12,984 bases of DNA. Source: JAZKSG01 sp036626215 (GTDB lineage Archaea; Thermoplasmatota; E2; DHVEG-1). Location of the stretch: assembly GCA_036626215.1 (NCBI GenBank), contig JAZKSG010000034.1:1-12984 (forward strand), given 5' to 3'. The position numbers and the translations under genes are program-made. Shown here piece by piece: positions 1 through 6,751 of the stretch (position 1 is its first letter; each line of letters starts with the position of its first letter). The notes under the pieces were generated by a model that worked only from the letters and a program-made list of their open reading frames with translations, was not told where the DNA came from and made no database searches.

Positions 1-26
1 TTATAATACCAGTAAATTGATTTCAT

Positions 27-1673
27 ATGGGGAGAAACATTAAAGCATTTAGAGGCGAAAAACTCCGTTGTAAAGGCTGGAAACAGGAAGCAATACTTAG
101 AATGCTTGAGAATAATCTTGAAAACGCTGAGAAACCTGATGATTTAATTGTATATGGTGGAACTGGTAAAGCTGCTCGAAACTGGGAATGTTATGATAAA
201 ATCGTTGAAACCCTTAAAAATCTTGAAAACGATGAAACAATGATCATCCAATCAGGTAAACCTGTCGCTGTTTTTAAAACATGGAAAAACTCTCCTAGAG
301 TTCTGATGGCTAACTCTAACATTGTCCCTCATTGGAGCAACTGGGAGAAATTTAACGAACTTGACAAATTAGGACTTATAATGTATGGTCAGATGACCGC
401 TGGCAGCTGGTGTTATATCGGCACGCAGGGCATCATTCAGGGAACCTATGAGACTTTTGCAGCACTTGCTAAAAAACATTTTAAAAATAATCTTGAAGGC
501 AAAGTGGTTTTAACTGGCGGCATGGGTGGTATGAGTGGTGCTCAACCTCTCGCCATTAAGATGGCTGGTGGCGTCTGCCTCGATGTTGAATGTGATGAAC
601 AGAGGATAGATAGACGTATAAAAAATGGTTTTTGTGACGAAAAAACCAGATATATAGATGAAGCATTGGATATAGTTGAAAACGCTATAGAAGAAGGAAA
701 AAGTTATTCTGTGGCTTTAGTGGATAACTGTGCAGATACACATCCTTATCTCTTGGAAAATGGTTTTAGACCAGATGTGGTAACCGATCAAACCTCTGCT
801 CATGACGAACTTAACGGCTATATACCTGAGGGTTATTATGGAGATAATCTTGATGAAGCGTTTGAACTACGTAATAACAACCCTGAAAAATATGTAAAAC
901 TTTCTTTGGATAGTATTAAAAAACATTGTAAAGCTATGCTTGGTTTCCAAGATAAAGGATCCATAGTGTTTGATTATGGAAACAACCTAAGAGGCCAGGC
1001 AGAAAAAGCAGGTCTAAAAAACGCTTTTGACTACCCCGGTTTTGTACCCGCATATGTCCGACCTATGTTAGCTGTTGGACGTGGACCGTTTCGATGGCTT
1101 GCATTATCTGGAAATCCTGATGATATACTTAAGACGGATGAAATAGTTGTTGAAATGTTTCCAGATAACAATATTCTTTCAGACTGGATTGAATTAGCTG
1201 AAAAATATCTCCCATGGGAAGGTCTTCCAGCACGTGTTTGTTGGCTTGGTTATGGAGAACGTGAACAGTTTGCTTTACGTATCAATAAAATGGTTCGAAA
1301 CGGTGAAATCGGACCAGTAGCTATAACTCGTGATCATCTTGATAGTGGTAGTGTTGCTTCACCCAACCGAGAAACTGAGGGTATGAAAGATGGTAGTGAC
1401 ACAGTTGCCGATTGGCCGTTGTTAAACGCTTTGTTGAATTGTGCCGCTGGAGCTGATAATGTCCAGATTCATAACGGTGGAGGCGTCGGCATAGGTCTTT
1501 CTACTCATGCAGGAATGGTAGTAGTATGTGATGGAACAAAGCAAACTGATAAACGAATAAAAAGAGTTTTTAAAACAGATCCAGGTATGGGTATAATTCG
1601 ACATGCAGATGCTGGATATAAAGAGTCGATCGATTTAATCAAAAAATCTGATCTTTACTCTCCAACAATTTAA
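27..1673 (+). CDS. hutU: Urocanate hydratase (urocanase)
   Basis: Catalyses the second step of histidine degradation, hydration of urocanate to 4-imidazolone-5-propanoate, using tightly bound NAD+ as an electrophile in the cytoplasm. The 548-residue product has the usual family length (about 550-560). Visible marks are the N-terminal block with YGGTGKAARNWE (about residues 43-54), the YGQMTAGSWCYIGTQGI block near 120-136, the glycine-rich NAD-binding loop GGMGGMSGAQ (164-173), and the active-site cysteine C405 in LPARVCWLGYGER, equivalent to C410 of the Pseudomonas putida enzyme. An in-frame stop at 18-20 fixes the start at or after 27. No Shine-Dalgarno site precedes it; a TATA-like string at 1-7 is cut by the window edge, so the promoter is incomplete here. 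The gene ends tail to tail with hutH, 51 bp away. The reading frame is intact. The identification is secure from the protein and from the hutH neighbour. Confidence 0.97.
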   Translation: MGRNIKAFRGEKLRCKGWKQEAILRMLENNLENAEKPDDLIVYGGTGKAARNWECYDKIVETLKNLENDETMIIQSGKPVAVFKTWKNSPRVLMANSNIVPHWSNWEKFNELDKLGLIMYGQMTAGSWCYIGTQGIIQGTYETFAALAKKHFKNNLEGKVVLTGGMGGMSGAQPLAIKMAGGVCLDVECDEQRIDRRIKNGFCDEKTRYIDEALDIVENAIEEGKSYSVALVDNCADTHPYLLENGFRPDVVTDQTSAHDELNGYIPEGYYGDNLDEAFELRNNNPEKYVKLSLDSIKKHCKAMLGFQDKGSIVFDYGNNLRGQAEKAGLKNAFDYPGFVPAYVRPMLAVGRGPFRWLALSGNPDDILKTDEIVVEMFPDNNILSDWIELAEKYLPWEGLPARVCWLGYGEREQFALRINKMVRNGEIGPVAITRDHLDSGSVASPNRETEGMKDGSDTVADWPLLNALLNCAAGADNVQIHNGGGVGIGLSTHAGMVVVCDGTKQTDKRIKRVFKTDPGMGIIRHADAGYKESIDLIKKSDLYSPTI

Positions 1674-1698
1674 AATCCCTTTTGATTCTCATTCATAC

Positions 1699-1705
1699 TT
1701 TTTTT
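1699..1705 (+). terminator. Poly-T terminator after hutU
   Basis: A run of seven T residues lies 26 bases after the hutU stop, in the short gap between the two convergent hut genes. Oligo-T tracts are the main intrinsic termination signal in archaea. No stem-loop precedes it. Confidence 0.45.
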
Positions 1706-1724
1706 GTAAAATTAAAACTTGTGT

Positions 1725-3245
1725 TTATAGTTCACCGATATTTTTCTCTACTTCTTCAAGTATCTCGCAGCTTTTCACCAGTTTTTTCATCTTGTCATGA
1801 TCTGGATACAACGGCCGGTCTTCATCTAAGAAATCTACATGTTTACGTATAACCTCTTTGGCTTTCTGAACCCCGCCTCCAAAATTGTAGTCTCTTAAAT
1901 CTAAAGCCTGTGCTGCAGCCATAAACTCTATACCTAATATTCCATAGGCGTTATCTAAAATCTGCATATTTTTTATAGCAGTGTTCATACCCATGCTTAC
2001 AAAGTCTTCCTGATCTGCAGCAGCAGGAATACTCTGTATAGAAGCAGGGTTAGATAACATCCGCTGCTCAACTAACAGGCTATCAGCTGTATACTGGCTA
2101 AGCATAAGACCTGACATCATACCTGGCTCCTGTGTTAAAAACGGAGGGAGCCCCACACTTAAGGCTGGGTTGTTCAAACGGTTCATACGTCTTTCACTCA
2201 TAACACAAACCATCGTTACTGCAGCTCCAGCCATATCCATTGGCAACGAAACAGGGGTACCCTGAAAGTTTGCTCCAGATAGCTGTAAATTTTCATCTGG
2301 GAAAAACACAGGGTTGTCGCCAACGCCGTTAAGCTCAATTTCAACCTGGGAACGAGCGTATTTTAGCGCATCTCTTGCAGAGCCAATTACTTGAGGTGCG
2401 GAACGCATTGAATAAGCATCTTGTACTTTACATTCAATTTTTTCAGCTTTTAAATCACCTCCATCCACAAGTTTACAGATGTTCTCAGATGATTTTACAG
2501 CTCCAGAGAAACCACGGACTTTATGGAGCTTAGGTGTATAAGGACGCATGTTTGCCTTCAAAGCCTCTAAGGACATCGCAGCAGCTATTTCAGCCTGTTT
2601 AATAAAACGTTCTGCGTCAAAAATAAAAATAGCACTCATCGCAGTCAAAAGATTAGAGCCGTTTATTATAGCTAATCCATCTCTTTCCCTTAACCCTGGA
2701 GGTTCAATTCCTGCTTCCTTCATGGCATCTTTCCCTGGTAGAAGCTCGCCTTTATAGTATGCTTTACCTTCACCAAGCATCAACAAAGCAATCTGAGACA
2801 TCGGCGCTAAATCGCCACAGGCGCCTACAGATCCCTTTTGACAGACGAAAGGAACAACATCTTTGTTAAGCATTTCAACAAGAGTCTTCGTAATAACAGG
2901 TCTACAGCCACTTTGTCCATGAGCATGAACATTGATCCTCCCAGCTATTGCTCCACGTACATATTCTTCAGGTGCTGAGTCACCAATACCAGCTGCATGG
3001 TTATAAATAAGATATCGCTGAAACTTTTTAACCTGTTCATCAGACAAAACAACCTCTGAAAATTCTCCGATACCTGTGTTTACTCCATACATTATTTCTT
3101 TCGCTTCGATTTTATCTTGAAGCATACTACGGCATTTTTTAATCCTCTCAAGTGCTTCATCACTAAGTTTCACTTTTTCTTTATCTCGTGCTATACGAAC
3201 AAGTTTTTCAACTGTCAAATTTGATCCATCTAAAACAACTGTCAT
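1725..3245 (-). CDS. hutH: Histidine ammonia-lyase, with Cys in the MIO triad
   Basis: Removes ammonia from L-histidine to give urocanate, the substrate of the facing hutU. The cofactor MIO forms by self-cyclisation of an Ala-Ser-Gly triad; here the triad is Ala-Cys-Gly (142-144, in GSVGACGDLAPMSQ). Residues aligned with the P. putida active site are all present: Y53 (YGVNTGIG), H83 (NHAAG, histidine-type selectivity rather than Phe or Tyr lyase), N195 (INGSN), Y278 and R281 (QDAYSMRS), F327 (GANFQG) and E413 (QEDFVSM). I chose the ATG at 3245, giving 506 aa, because the residue numbers then match the family and because GGAGG lies at 3258-3262. An upstream ATG at 3269 would add eight residues (MKRRLCKK) but would place that GGAGG inside the gene. 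The protein looks more like the bacterial Clostridia-type branch than the haloarchaeal one as I recall them, which hints at transfer; this is inference. Confidence 0.94.
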   Translation of the reverse strand: MTVVLDGSNLTVEKLVRIARDKEKVKLSDEALERIKKCRSMLQDKIEAKEIMYGVNTGIGEFSEVVLSDEQVKKFQRYLIYNHAAGIGDSAPEEYVRGAIAGRINVHAHGQSGCRPVITKTLVEMLNKDVVPFVCQKGSVGACGDLAPMSQIALLMLGEGKAYYKGELLPGKDAMKEAGIEPPGLRERDGLAIINGSNLLTAMSAIFIFDAERFIKQAEIAAAMSLEALKANMRPYTPKLHKVRGFSGAVKSSENICKLVDGGDLKAEKIECKVQDAYSMRSAPQVIGSARDALKYARSQVEIELNGVGDNPVFFPDENLQLSGANFQGTPVSLPMDMAGAAVTMVCVMSERRMNRLNNPALSVGLPPFLTQEPGMMSGLMLSQYTADSLLVEQRMLSNPASIQSIPAAADQEDFVSMGMNTAIKNMQILDNAYGILGIEFMAAAQALDLRDYNFGGGVQKAKEVIRKHVDFLDEDRPLYPDHDKMKKLVKSCEILEEVEKNIGEL

Positions 3246-3257
3246 TTTTTTACAAAG

Positions 3258-3262
3258 CCTCC
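3258..3262 (-). promoter_or_regulatory. Ribosome binding site of hutH (start-deciding)
   Basis: GGAGG on the minus strand, 12 bases before the ATG at 3245. The spacing is longer than usual, but the alternative ATG at 3269 has no such site upstream and would read through this one as Arg-Arg codons. It therefore favours the shorter protein. Confidence 0.5.
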
Positions 3263-3270
3263 TTTTCATC

Positions 3271-3280
3271 TTATATAAAA
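3271..3280 (-). promoter_or_regulatory. TATA-like box before hutH
   Basis: Minus-strand TTTTATATAA with an A/G-rich stretch just upstream resembles an archaeal TATA box with BRE. Placed about 26 bases before transcription start, it would begin the mRNA near 3249, almost at the 3245 ATG, leaving the GGAGG at 3258-3262 untranscribed. If that GGAGG is used, a promoter further up, such as the minus-strand TTTAATACA at 3341-3349, is needed instead. Confidence 0.35.
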
Positions 3281-3397
3281 ATCTTCTACTTGTGTTATCT
3301 TTCTTGTTCAGTTAAGGATTGTTCTGATATTTACTAAGTATGTATTAAACTTTCCACAATATTTTAGACACATCTTCTGACCGAAAAATAATCTAAA

Positions 3398-3407
3398 CTT
3401 TAAAATA
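3398..3407 (+). promoter_or_regulatory. TATA-like box before mscS-type gene
   Basis: CTTTAAAATA preceded by an A-rich BRE-like stretch (3383-3392). The expected transcription start is near 3429, leaving a short leader of about 15 bases before the ATG at 3444. No Shine-Dalgarno motif is seen in that leader. Confidence 0.4.
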
Positions 3408-3443
3408 CCAGTTTATTTCTATCTGACATTAGATCTAAAAAAA

Positions 3444-4550
3444 ATGTTATCTATGGCTGAACTTGACATAGCTAAATATGTTAATAATATATTAGAAGAA
3501 GCTGGGATAGATGCTCCCGCTATAGTTGGAGATATTATAGTCGCAGCTATTGTTTTTATAGCCGCCTTATTGATAGGGGCAACAATATACTACCTTTTTG
3601 AAAAATTTTTGAATAGATGGGCAAAGAAAACAAAGACAACATTAGATGATAAGATACTCAAAAATATCAAAGCTCCAGTATACTTTTTTGTTATACTAAT
3701 TGGAGTATATTATGGTTTAAAAACACTAAAGGTGGTACAAAAATATCCAGATGCAGCAAGGGTTATATCAGTTGTTTTTACTGTAGCTGAAATACTACTT
3801 GTAACTCTTATAATAATACGAGTTATTAACGTTTTTATATCATGGTATGCAGAAAGAAGTAAAACCAAAAAAAGAGTTAGCAATCATCTTCTTTTTATAC
3901 TCAAAAAAATCCTTCAATTGGTTGTAGTAATATTTGCTTCCCTAGCGATATTAGCAGCGTTCAACGTAGATCTCACAGGAGCGATGGTTGGACTAGGTGT
4001 TGGTGGAATAGCGATAGCTTTCGCTCTCCAAAACGTGCTAAGCGATCTATTCAGTGCTTTTAGCATATATTTTGATAGACCCTATGAAATAGGGGATTTC
4101 ATAATAATAGGAAATGATATGGGTGTAGTAAAAAAGATAGGTATACAGTCAACAAGGATACAGACATTACAGGGAGAAGAACTCGTTATATCCAACAAAG
4201 AGATGGTTAATACTAGAATAAGAAACTTCAAACAAATGCAGAAACGAAGAATAGTTTTTGGATTTGGCGTAACCTATGACACACCATTAGAAAAACTCAA
4301 AAAAATACCAAATATAGTAAGAAAAATCATTGAAGATACACAGTTGGCGGAACCAGATAGAACACATTTTAAAGAATATGGAGACTTCAGTCTAAACTAT
4401 GAAGTAGTTTACTATGTTGATACTGGAGATTACAACAAATATATGGACACTCAGCAGGAAATAAACTTTAGATTAAAAGAAGAATTTAAAAAAGAAGGAA
4501 TCGAGTTTGCATATCCATCTCAAACGATTTTCCTCAAAGAAGACACATAA
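3444..4550 (+). CDS. MscS-family mechanosensitive ion channel
   Basis: A small-conductance mechanosensitive channel of the cytoplasmic membrane that opens under membrane tension and releases solutes on hypo-osmotic shock. The 368-residue protein has five likely membrane segments (about 28-50, 76-96, 105-133, 152-174, 177-208). The last is the Gly/Ala-rich pore helix typical of MscS (LGVGGIAIAFALQN, 184-197). It is followed by the beta domain with RPYEIGDFI (212-220) and the alpha/beta C-terminal domain ending in the family motif AYPSQTIFL (356-364). E. coli MscS has only three TM helices, so this is a longer subtype with two extra N-terminal helices. The start could also be Met4 at 3453; neither ATG has a clear ribosome binding site. 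The gene is divergent from hutH and convergent with the permease. It may serve osmotic adjustment together with the solute genes further right, but it is not co-transcribed with them. Confidence 0.93.
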   Translation: MLSMAELDIAKYVNNILEEAGIDAPAIVGDIIVAAIVFIAALLIGATIYYLFEKFLNRWAKKTKTTLDDKILKNIKAPVYFFVILIGVYYGLKTLKVVQKYPDAARVISVVFTVAEILLVTLIIIRVINVFISWYAERSKTKKRVSNHLLFILKKILQLVVVIFASLAILAAFNVDLTGAMVGLGVGGIAIAFALQNVLSDLFSAFSIYFDRPYEIGDFIIIGNDMGVVKKIGIQSTRIQTLQGEELVISNKEMVNTRIRNFKQMQKRRIVFGFGVTYDTPLEKLKKIPNIVRKIIEDTQLAEPDRTHFKEYGDFSLNYEVVYYVDTGDYNKYMDTQQEINFRLKEEFKKEGIEFAYPSQTIFLKEDT

Positions 4551-4553
4551 TTC

Positions 4554-4561
4554 TTTTTTTT
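4554..4561 (+). terminator. Poly-T terminator after the MscS-type gene
   Basis: Eight consecutive T residues fill most of the 11-bp gap between the convergent channel and permease genes, just after the channel stop codon. They suit archaeal poly-T termination of the plus-strand transcript. Confidence 0.5.
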
Positions 4562-5830
4562 CTAACTTTCTATTTTGTCTTTTATATGGATTATCAAAAA
4601 TCCTAACAAGGTAAGTATTACACCCAACGCCAAGACAAATACTGATAGATTAATCAACATCAGAAAACAAGTTATTATCCCCAACACCGGTAAAATAGGG
4701 AGTCGACCGATGGAGATAGGTGTTTTAAAACCCTTTTTTACAGGTTTTTTGTATCTCAGTCTGATTACCGAAATATTAACTAATATAAAAACTGCAAAAA
4801 CTGTAAGATTTGTAAGGTTGGCAACTGTTGACAGTTTCCCTAATAAAAGGAAGATCATTGATCCCGCTACAACGCCGATACATGCAGTCCAAGGTGTACG
4901 AGTTATTTCAGAAACTTTTTCGAAGATTCCTGGTAGAGCTTTTTCTTCAGCCATACTATAAACTATACGTGATGCTCCAAGTAGCATTACTAGCACTGTG
5001 TTGAAAGTGGAGAATAACGCTATAAGTGATAGAACTATGAAGATTTCTCCACCTAAAACCTCTCCAGCGATATATGATAACGGAGCGTTGCTTTCAGCTA
5101 ACTCACTATATGGAACAGCGCTAACTGCAGCTATCCCAACCAAGAGATAGATAACTGTAGTTACAACTATTGACAATATTATAGCCTTCGGAATGTTTCT
5201 TTTAGGGTTTTTGGTTTCCTCTGCAAGCCGGGTAATTGTTTCGAATCCTATATAGCTAAAAAATATGAGTACCCCTGCTTCCATCACACCTTTCATTCCT
5301 TTAGCTAGCTCAAGATAGTCAACACTTCCCAATTCGGGTATACCAATAAATATTATTGTGATTAAACCTGCGGCTTCAACTAGAGTTATTATGATGGTGA
5401 CAGATGCTGTTTCTTTTACACCAGCTATAAGAATTATTGCGGATACAACAAGTACTGCGAAACTAGTCAGCATTACCGGCGTCTGAAATAAAGCATTGAA
5501 GTAGTTTCCAAAACCTATTGAGACTGTTGCTCCACCTATGACTGCCCCGGCTATAATAAACCATCCAGTGAGCCAAGCTAGTTTTTTCCCAAAAGCTTTC
5601 TCTACATAGGTGTATTCTGCACCTGCATCAGGATAGCGTGAGGATAGTTCAGCGTAGCTTAAACCGGTTAGTAAAGCTACAATTGATGCGATAATAAAAG
5701 ACAGCCATATTCCGTTTCCGCTTAACCCTGCTGCCTCTCCGATGACTACGTAGATTCCTGCTCCAAGTATAATACCTATGCTCATCAAGGTAACTTCGAG
5801 TAAACCAAGTGATCTTTCTAATTTCGTCAT
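4562..5830 (-). CDS. APC-superfamily amino acid permease
   Basis: A secondary transporter of the amino acid-polyamine-organocation superfamily, in the cytoplasmic membrane. The 422-residue length and about twelve hydrophobic segments (roughly 14-32, 41-63, 85-112, 118-137, 143-165, 183-202, 215-237, 260-285, 315-333, 340-358, 376-396, 398-416) fit the family. The unwound TM1 motif GIILGAGIYV (19-28) and the conserved stretch after TM2 (ELSSRYPDAGAEYTYVEKAFG, about 61-81) are clear, as is the TM6 region with FFSYIGFET (190-198) followed by AEETKNP and IPKAI. Substrate cannot be read from sequence. Histidine uptake would make sense beside hutH, but the channel gene lies between and no shared transcript is evident. 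The start at 5830 has only a weak purine-rich site upstream (AAGGGAAG at 5846-5853), and a TTTTATTAA string near 5856-5864 could serve as TATA box. Confidence 0.9.
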   Translation of the reverse strand: MTKLERSLGLLEVTLMSIGIILGAGIYVVIGEAAGLSGNGIWLSFIIASIVALLTGLSYAELSSRYPDAGAEYTYVEKAFGKKLAWLTGWFIIAGAVIGGATVSIGFGNYFNALFQTPVMLTSFAVLVVSAIILIAGVKETASVTIIITLVEAAGLITIIFIGIPELGSVDYLELAKGMKGVMEAGVLIFFSYIGFETITRLAEETKNPKRNIPKAIILSIVVTTVIYLLVGIAAVSAVPYSELAESNAPLSYIAGEVLGGEIFIVLSLIALFSTFNTVLVMLLGASRIVYSMAEEKALPGIFEKVSEITRTPWTACIGVVAGSMIFLLLGKLSTVANLTNLTVFAVFILVNISVIRLRYKKPVKKGFKTPISIGRLPILPVLGIITCFLMLINLSVFVLALGVILTLLGFLIIHIKDKIES

Positions 5831-5966
5831 TTTTCTAGCTACTTCCCTTATGTTAATAAAAGGGTCTTCCTCCTTTGATTAAATCGTAAATATAATAAAT
5901 TTTGGTTATCTCATAAATCGGATTCAATAGTAATCTTCTTAAGAAATAATTGTATTGCAAAGCTGC

Positions 5967-5974
5967 AAAAAAAA
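5967..5974 (-). terminator. Possible minus-strand poly-T terminator beyond tRNA-Gln
   Basis: Eight A residues on the plus strand read as T8 on the minus strand. This is the first long T tract met by a transcript leaving the phosphoesterase gene at 6097. If it is the real stop, the mRNA tail would run antisense through the whole tRNA-Gln gene. Position is inferred from base composition only. Confidence 0.25.
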
Positions 5975-6006
5975 GAAGAAATTCCTTATTTAGGGTAAAT
6001 TTTTTT

Positions 6007-6079
6007 AGCCCCGTGGTGTAGCGGTCAATCATCGGAGGCTCTGGACCTTCGTACCCCAGTTCGAATCTGGGCGGGGCTA
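6007..6079 (+). tRNA. tRNA-Gln (anticodon CUG)
   Basis: A full cloverleaf is visible. The acceptor stem has seven pairs (6007-6013 with 6072-6078), with discriminator A6079 and no encoded CCA. The D arm starts at 6016 (GTG with CAT 6030-6032) around a loop containing the conserved AG and GGT. The anticodon stem is five pairs (6034-6038 with 6046-6050), including one G-T. Its seven-base loop CTCTGGA gives anticodon CTG (6041-6043), which reads CAG. The T arm is five pairs (6055-6059 with 6067-6071) around TTCGAAT. No intron is present. The gene is free-standing, with no clear TATA box at the expected distance, and ends 17 bp from the convergent phosphoesterase. An apparent protein frame on the opposite strand is an artefact of this tRNA. 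Confidence 0.97.
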
Positions 6080-6091
6080 CTAACAGCACTA

Positions 6092-6098
6092 TTTTTTT
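6092..6098 (+). terminator. Poly-T terminator of tRNA-Gln
   Basis: A run of seven T residues begins 13 bases after the tRNA 3' end. It overlaps the last bases of the convergent phosphoesterase gene, so termination and coding sequence share these positions. Confidence 0.55.
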
Positions 6099-6693
6099 AT
6101 AGCATCTCTACAGATATTTCTTCGTCTATCTCAATTAATGCTCCTTCTCCTCGTTTCCCCATACTGCAATTAACTACAACAGTTTCCCCATGTTCTGTAT
6201 AACCAGGGTCTTCATGTATATGCCCGCATATCACTAGTTGTGGACTACGTGTATCTACCATTTCTTTAAATTCGTCGTTACCACCAAGTTTACCCATATA
6301 TATTTCATCCTGCAGTCCTTTAGGAGGAACATGTGACACAATCACTGTATCCTGTTCAATGTCTTTTTCATTTAGTTTTTTGTAGTCTCCAGGTTTAGAT
6401 CCGTTTACACCAATGAATCTCAAATCATCCTTCTTTATCTCCTTGTCTTCTATGTTTGTAGCCTTACTATCCTCTATGCCTTTTATAACGTCGTTACTAT
6501 CTATGTTTCCACTAACAGCAAATGTTTCAACAGGTATTTGATCGAGTAATGTTTTTGCTTGATCACCAGGTCCAAACTGAGTTATATCACCAGCTATTAT
6601 TACTAAATCGGGTTTATATTCTCTAACATTTTCAAGGATTATGTTCATCCGGTGTTGTGCTCCATGTATATCTGCCGCTGCTAATATTTTCAT
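6097..6693 (-). CDS. Calcineurin-like metallophosphoesterase
   Basis: A compact 198-residue dimetal phosphoesterase of the YfcE/MJ0936-like kind. All the family motifs are visible in order: D8-I-H10, G35-D36, G62-N-I-D65, H121 (VSHVPP) and G157-H-I-H160. Together they supply the usual two-metal site. There is no signal peptide or membrane segment, so it should be cytoplasmic. The start is the ATG at 6693, seven bases from a perfect GGAGGT (6701-6706); a TTG one codon upstream is too close to that site. It lies 58 bp downstream of the second glycosyltransferase in the same direction, so it is probably the last gene of the solute cluster, although T6 at 6739-6744 and a TATA-like string near 6724-6736 leave room for a separate promoter. 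From context I infer a sugar-phosphate or glycosyl-phosphoglycerate phosphatase. From family alone, a phosphodiesterase is equally possible. Confidence 0.88.
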   Translation of the reverse strand: MKILAAADIHGAQHRMNIILENVREYKPDLVIIAGDITQFGPGDQAKTLLDQIPVETFAVSGNIDSNDVIKGIEDSKATNIEDKEIKKDDLRFIGVNGSKPGDYKKLNEKDIEQDTVIVSHVPPKGLQDEIYMGKLGGNDEFKEMVDTRSPQLVICGHIHEDPGYTEHGETVVVNCSMGKRGEGALIEIDEEISVEML

Positions 6694-6700
6694 CAAAAAT

Positions 6701-6708
6701 ACCTCCCT
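6701..6708 (-). promoter_or_regulatory. Ribosome binding site of the phosphoesterase
   Basis: Minus-strand AGGGAGGT, with GGAGGT ending seven bases before the ATG at 6693. It decides that ATG over the TTG at 6696. Confidence 0.75.
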
Positions 6709-6751
6709 ATCTTCAATCGTTACAAATATTATAAAAAGAAAAAAGTTGTTT

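Noticed and set aside
1725..3245. Reading of the MIO lyase as a phenylalanine or tyrosine ammonia-lyase or an aminomutase
   Set aside because: The selectivity pair is Asn-His (H83), as in histidine lyases, E413 is present, and urocanate hydratase is adjacent.
4..3412. Shared 9-mer AATACCAGT just after TATA-like strings upstream of hutU (5-13) and the MscS-type gene (3404-3412)
   Set aside because: The distances to the start codons differ (13 and 31 bases), it is absent from the other promoters here, and a single 9-base match is weak evidence for a shared operator.
4575..4961. A 128-codon plus-strand frame
   Set aside because: It lies wholly inside the permease gene on the opposite strand, whose membrane segments and motifs are clear.
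5853..6089. A 78-codon frame on the minus strand reading APPRFELGYEGPEPP near its start
   Set aside because: Its N-terminal part is the reverse complement of tRNA-Gln, a well-known source of false proteins, and the rest shows no family features.
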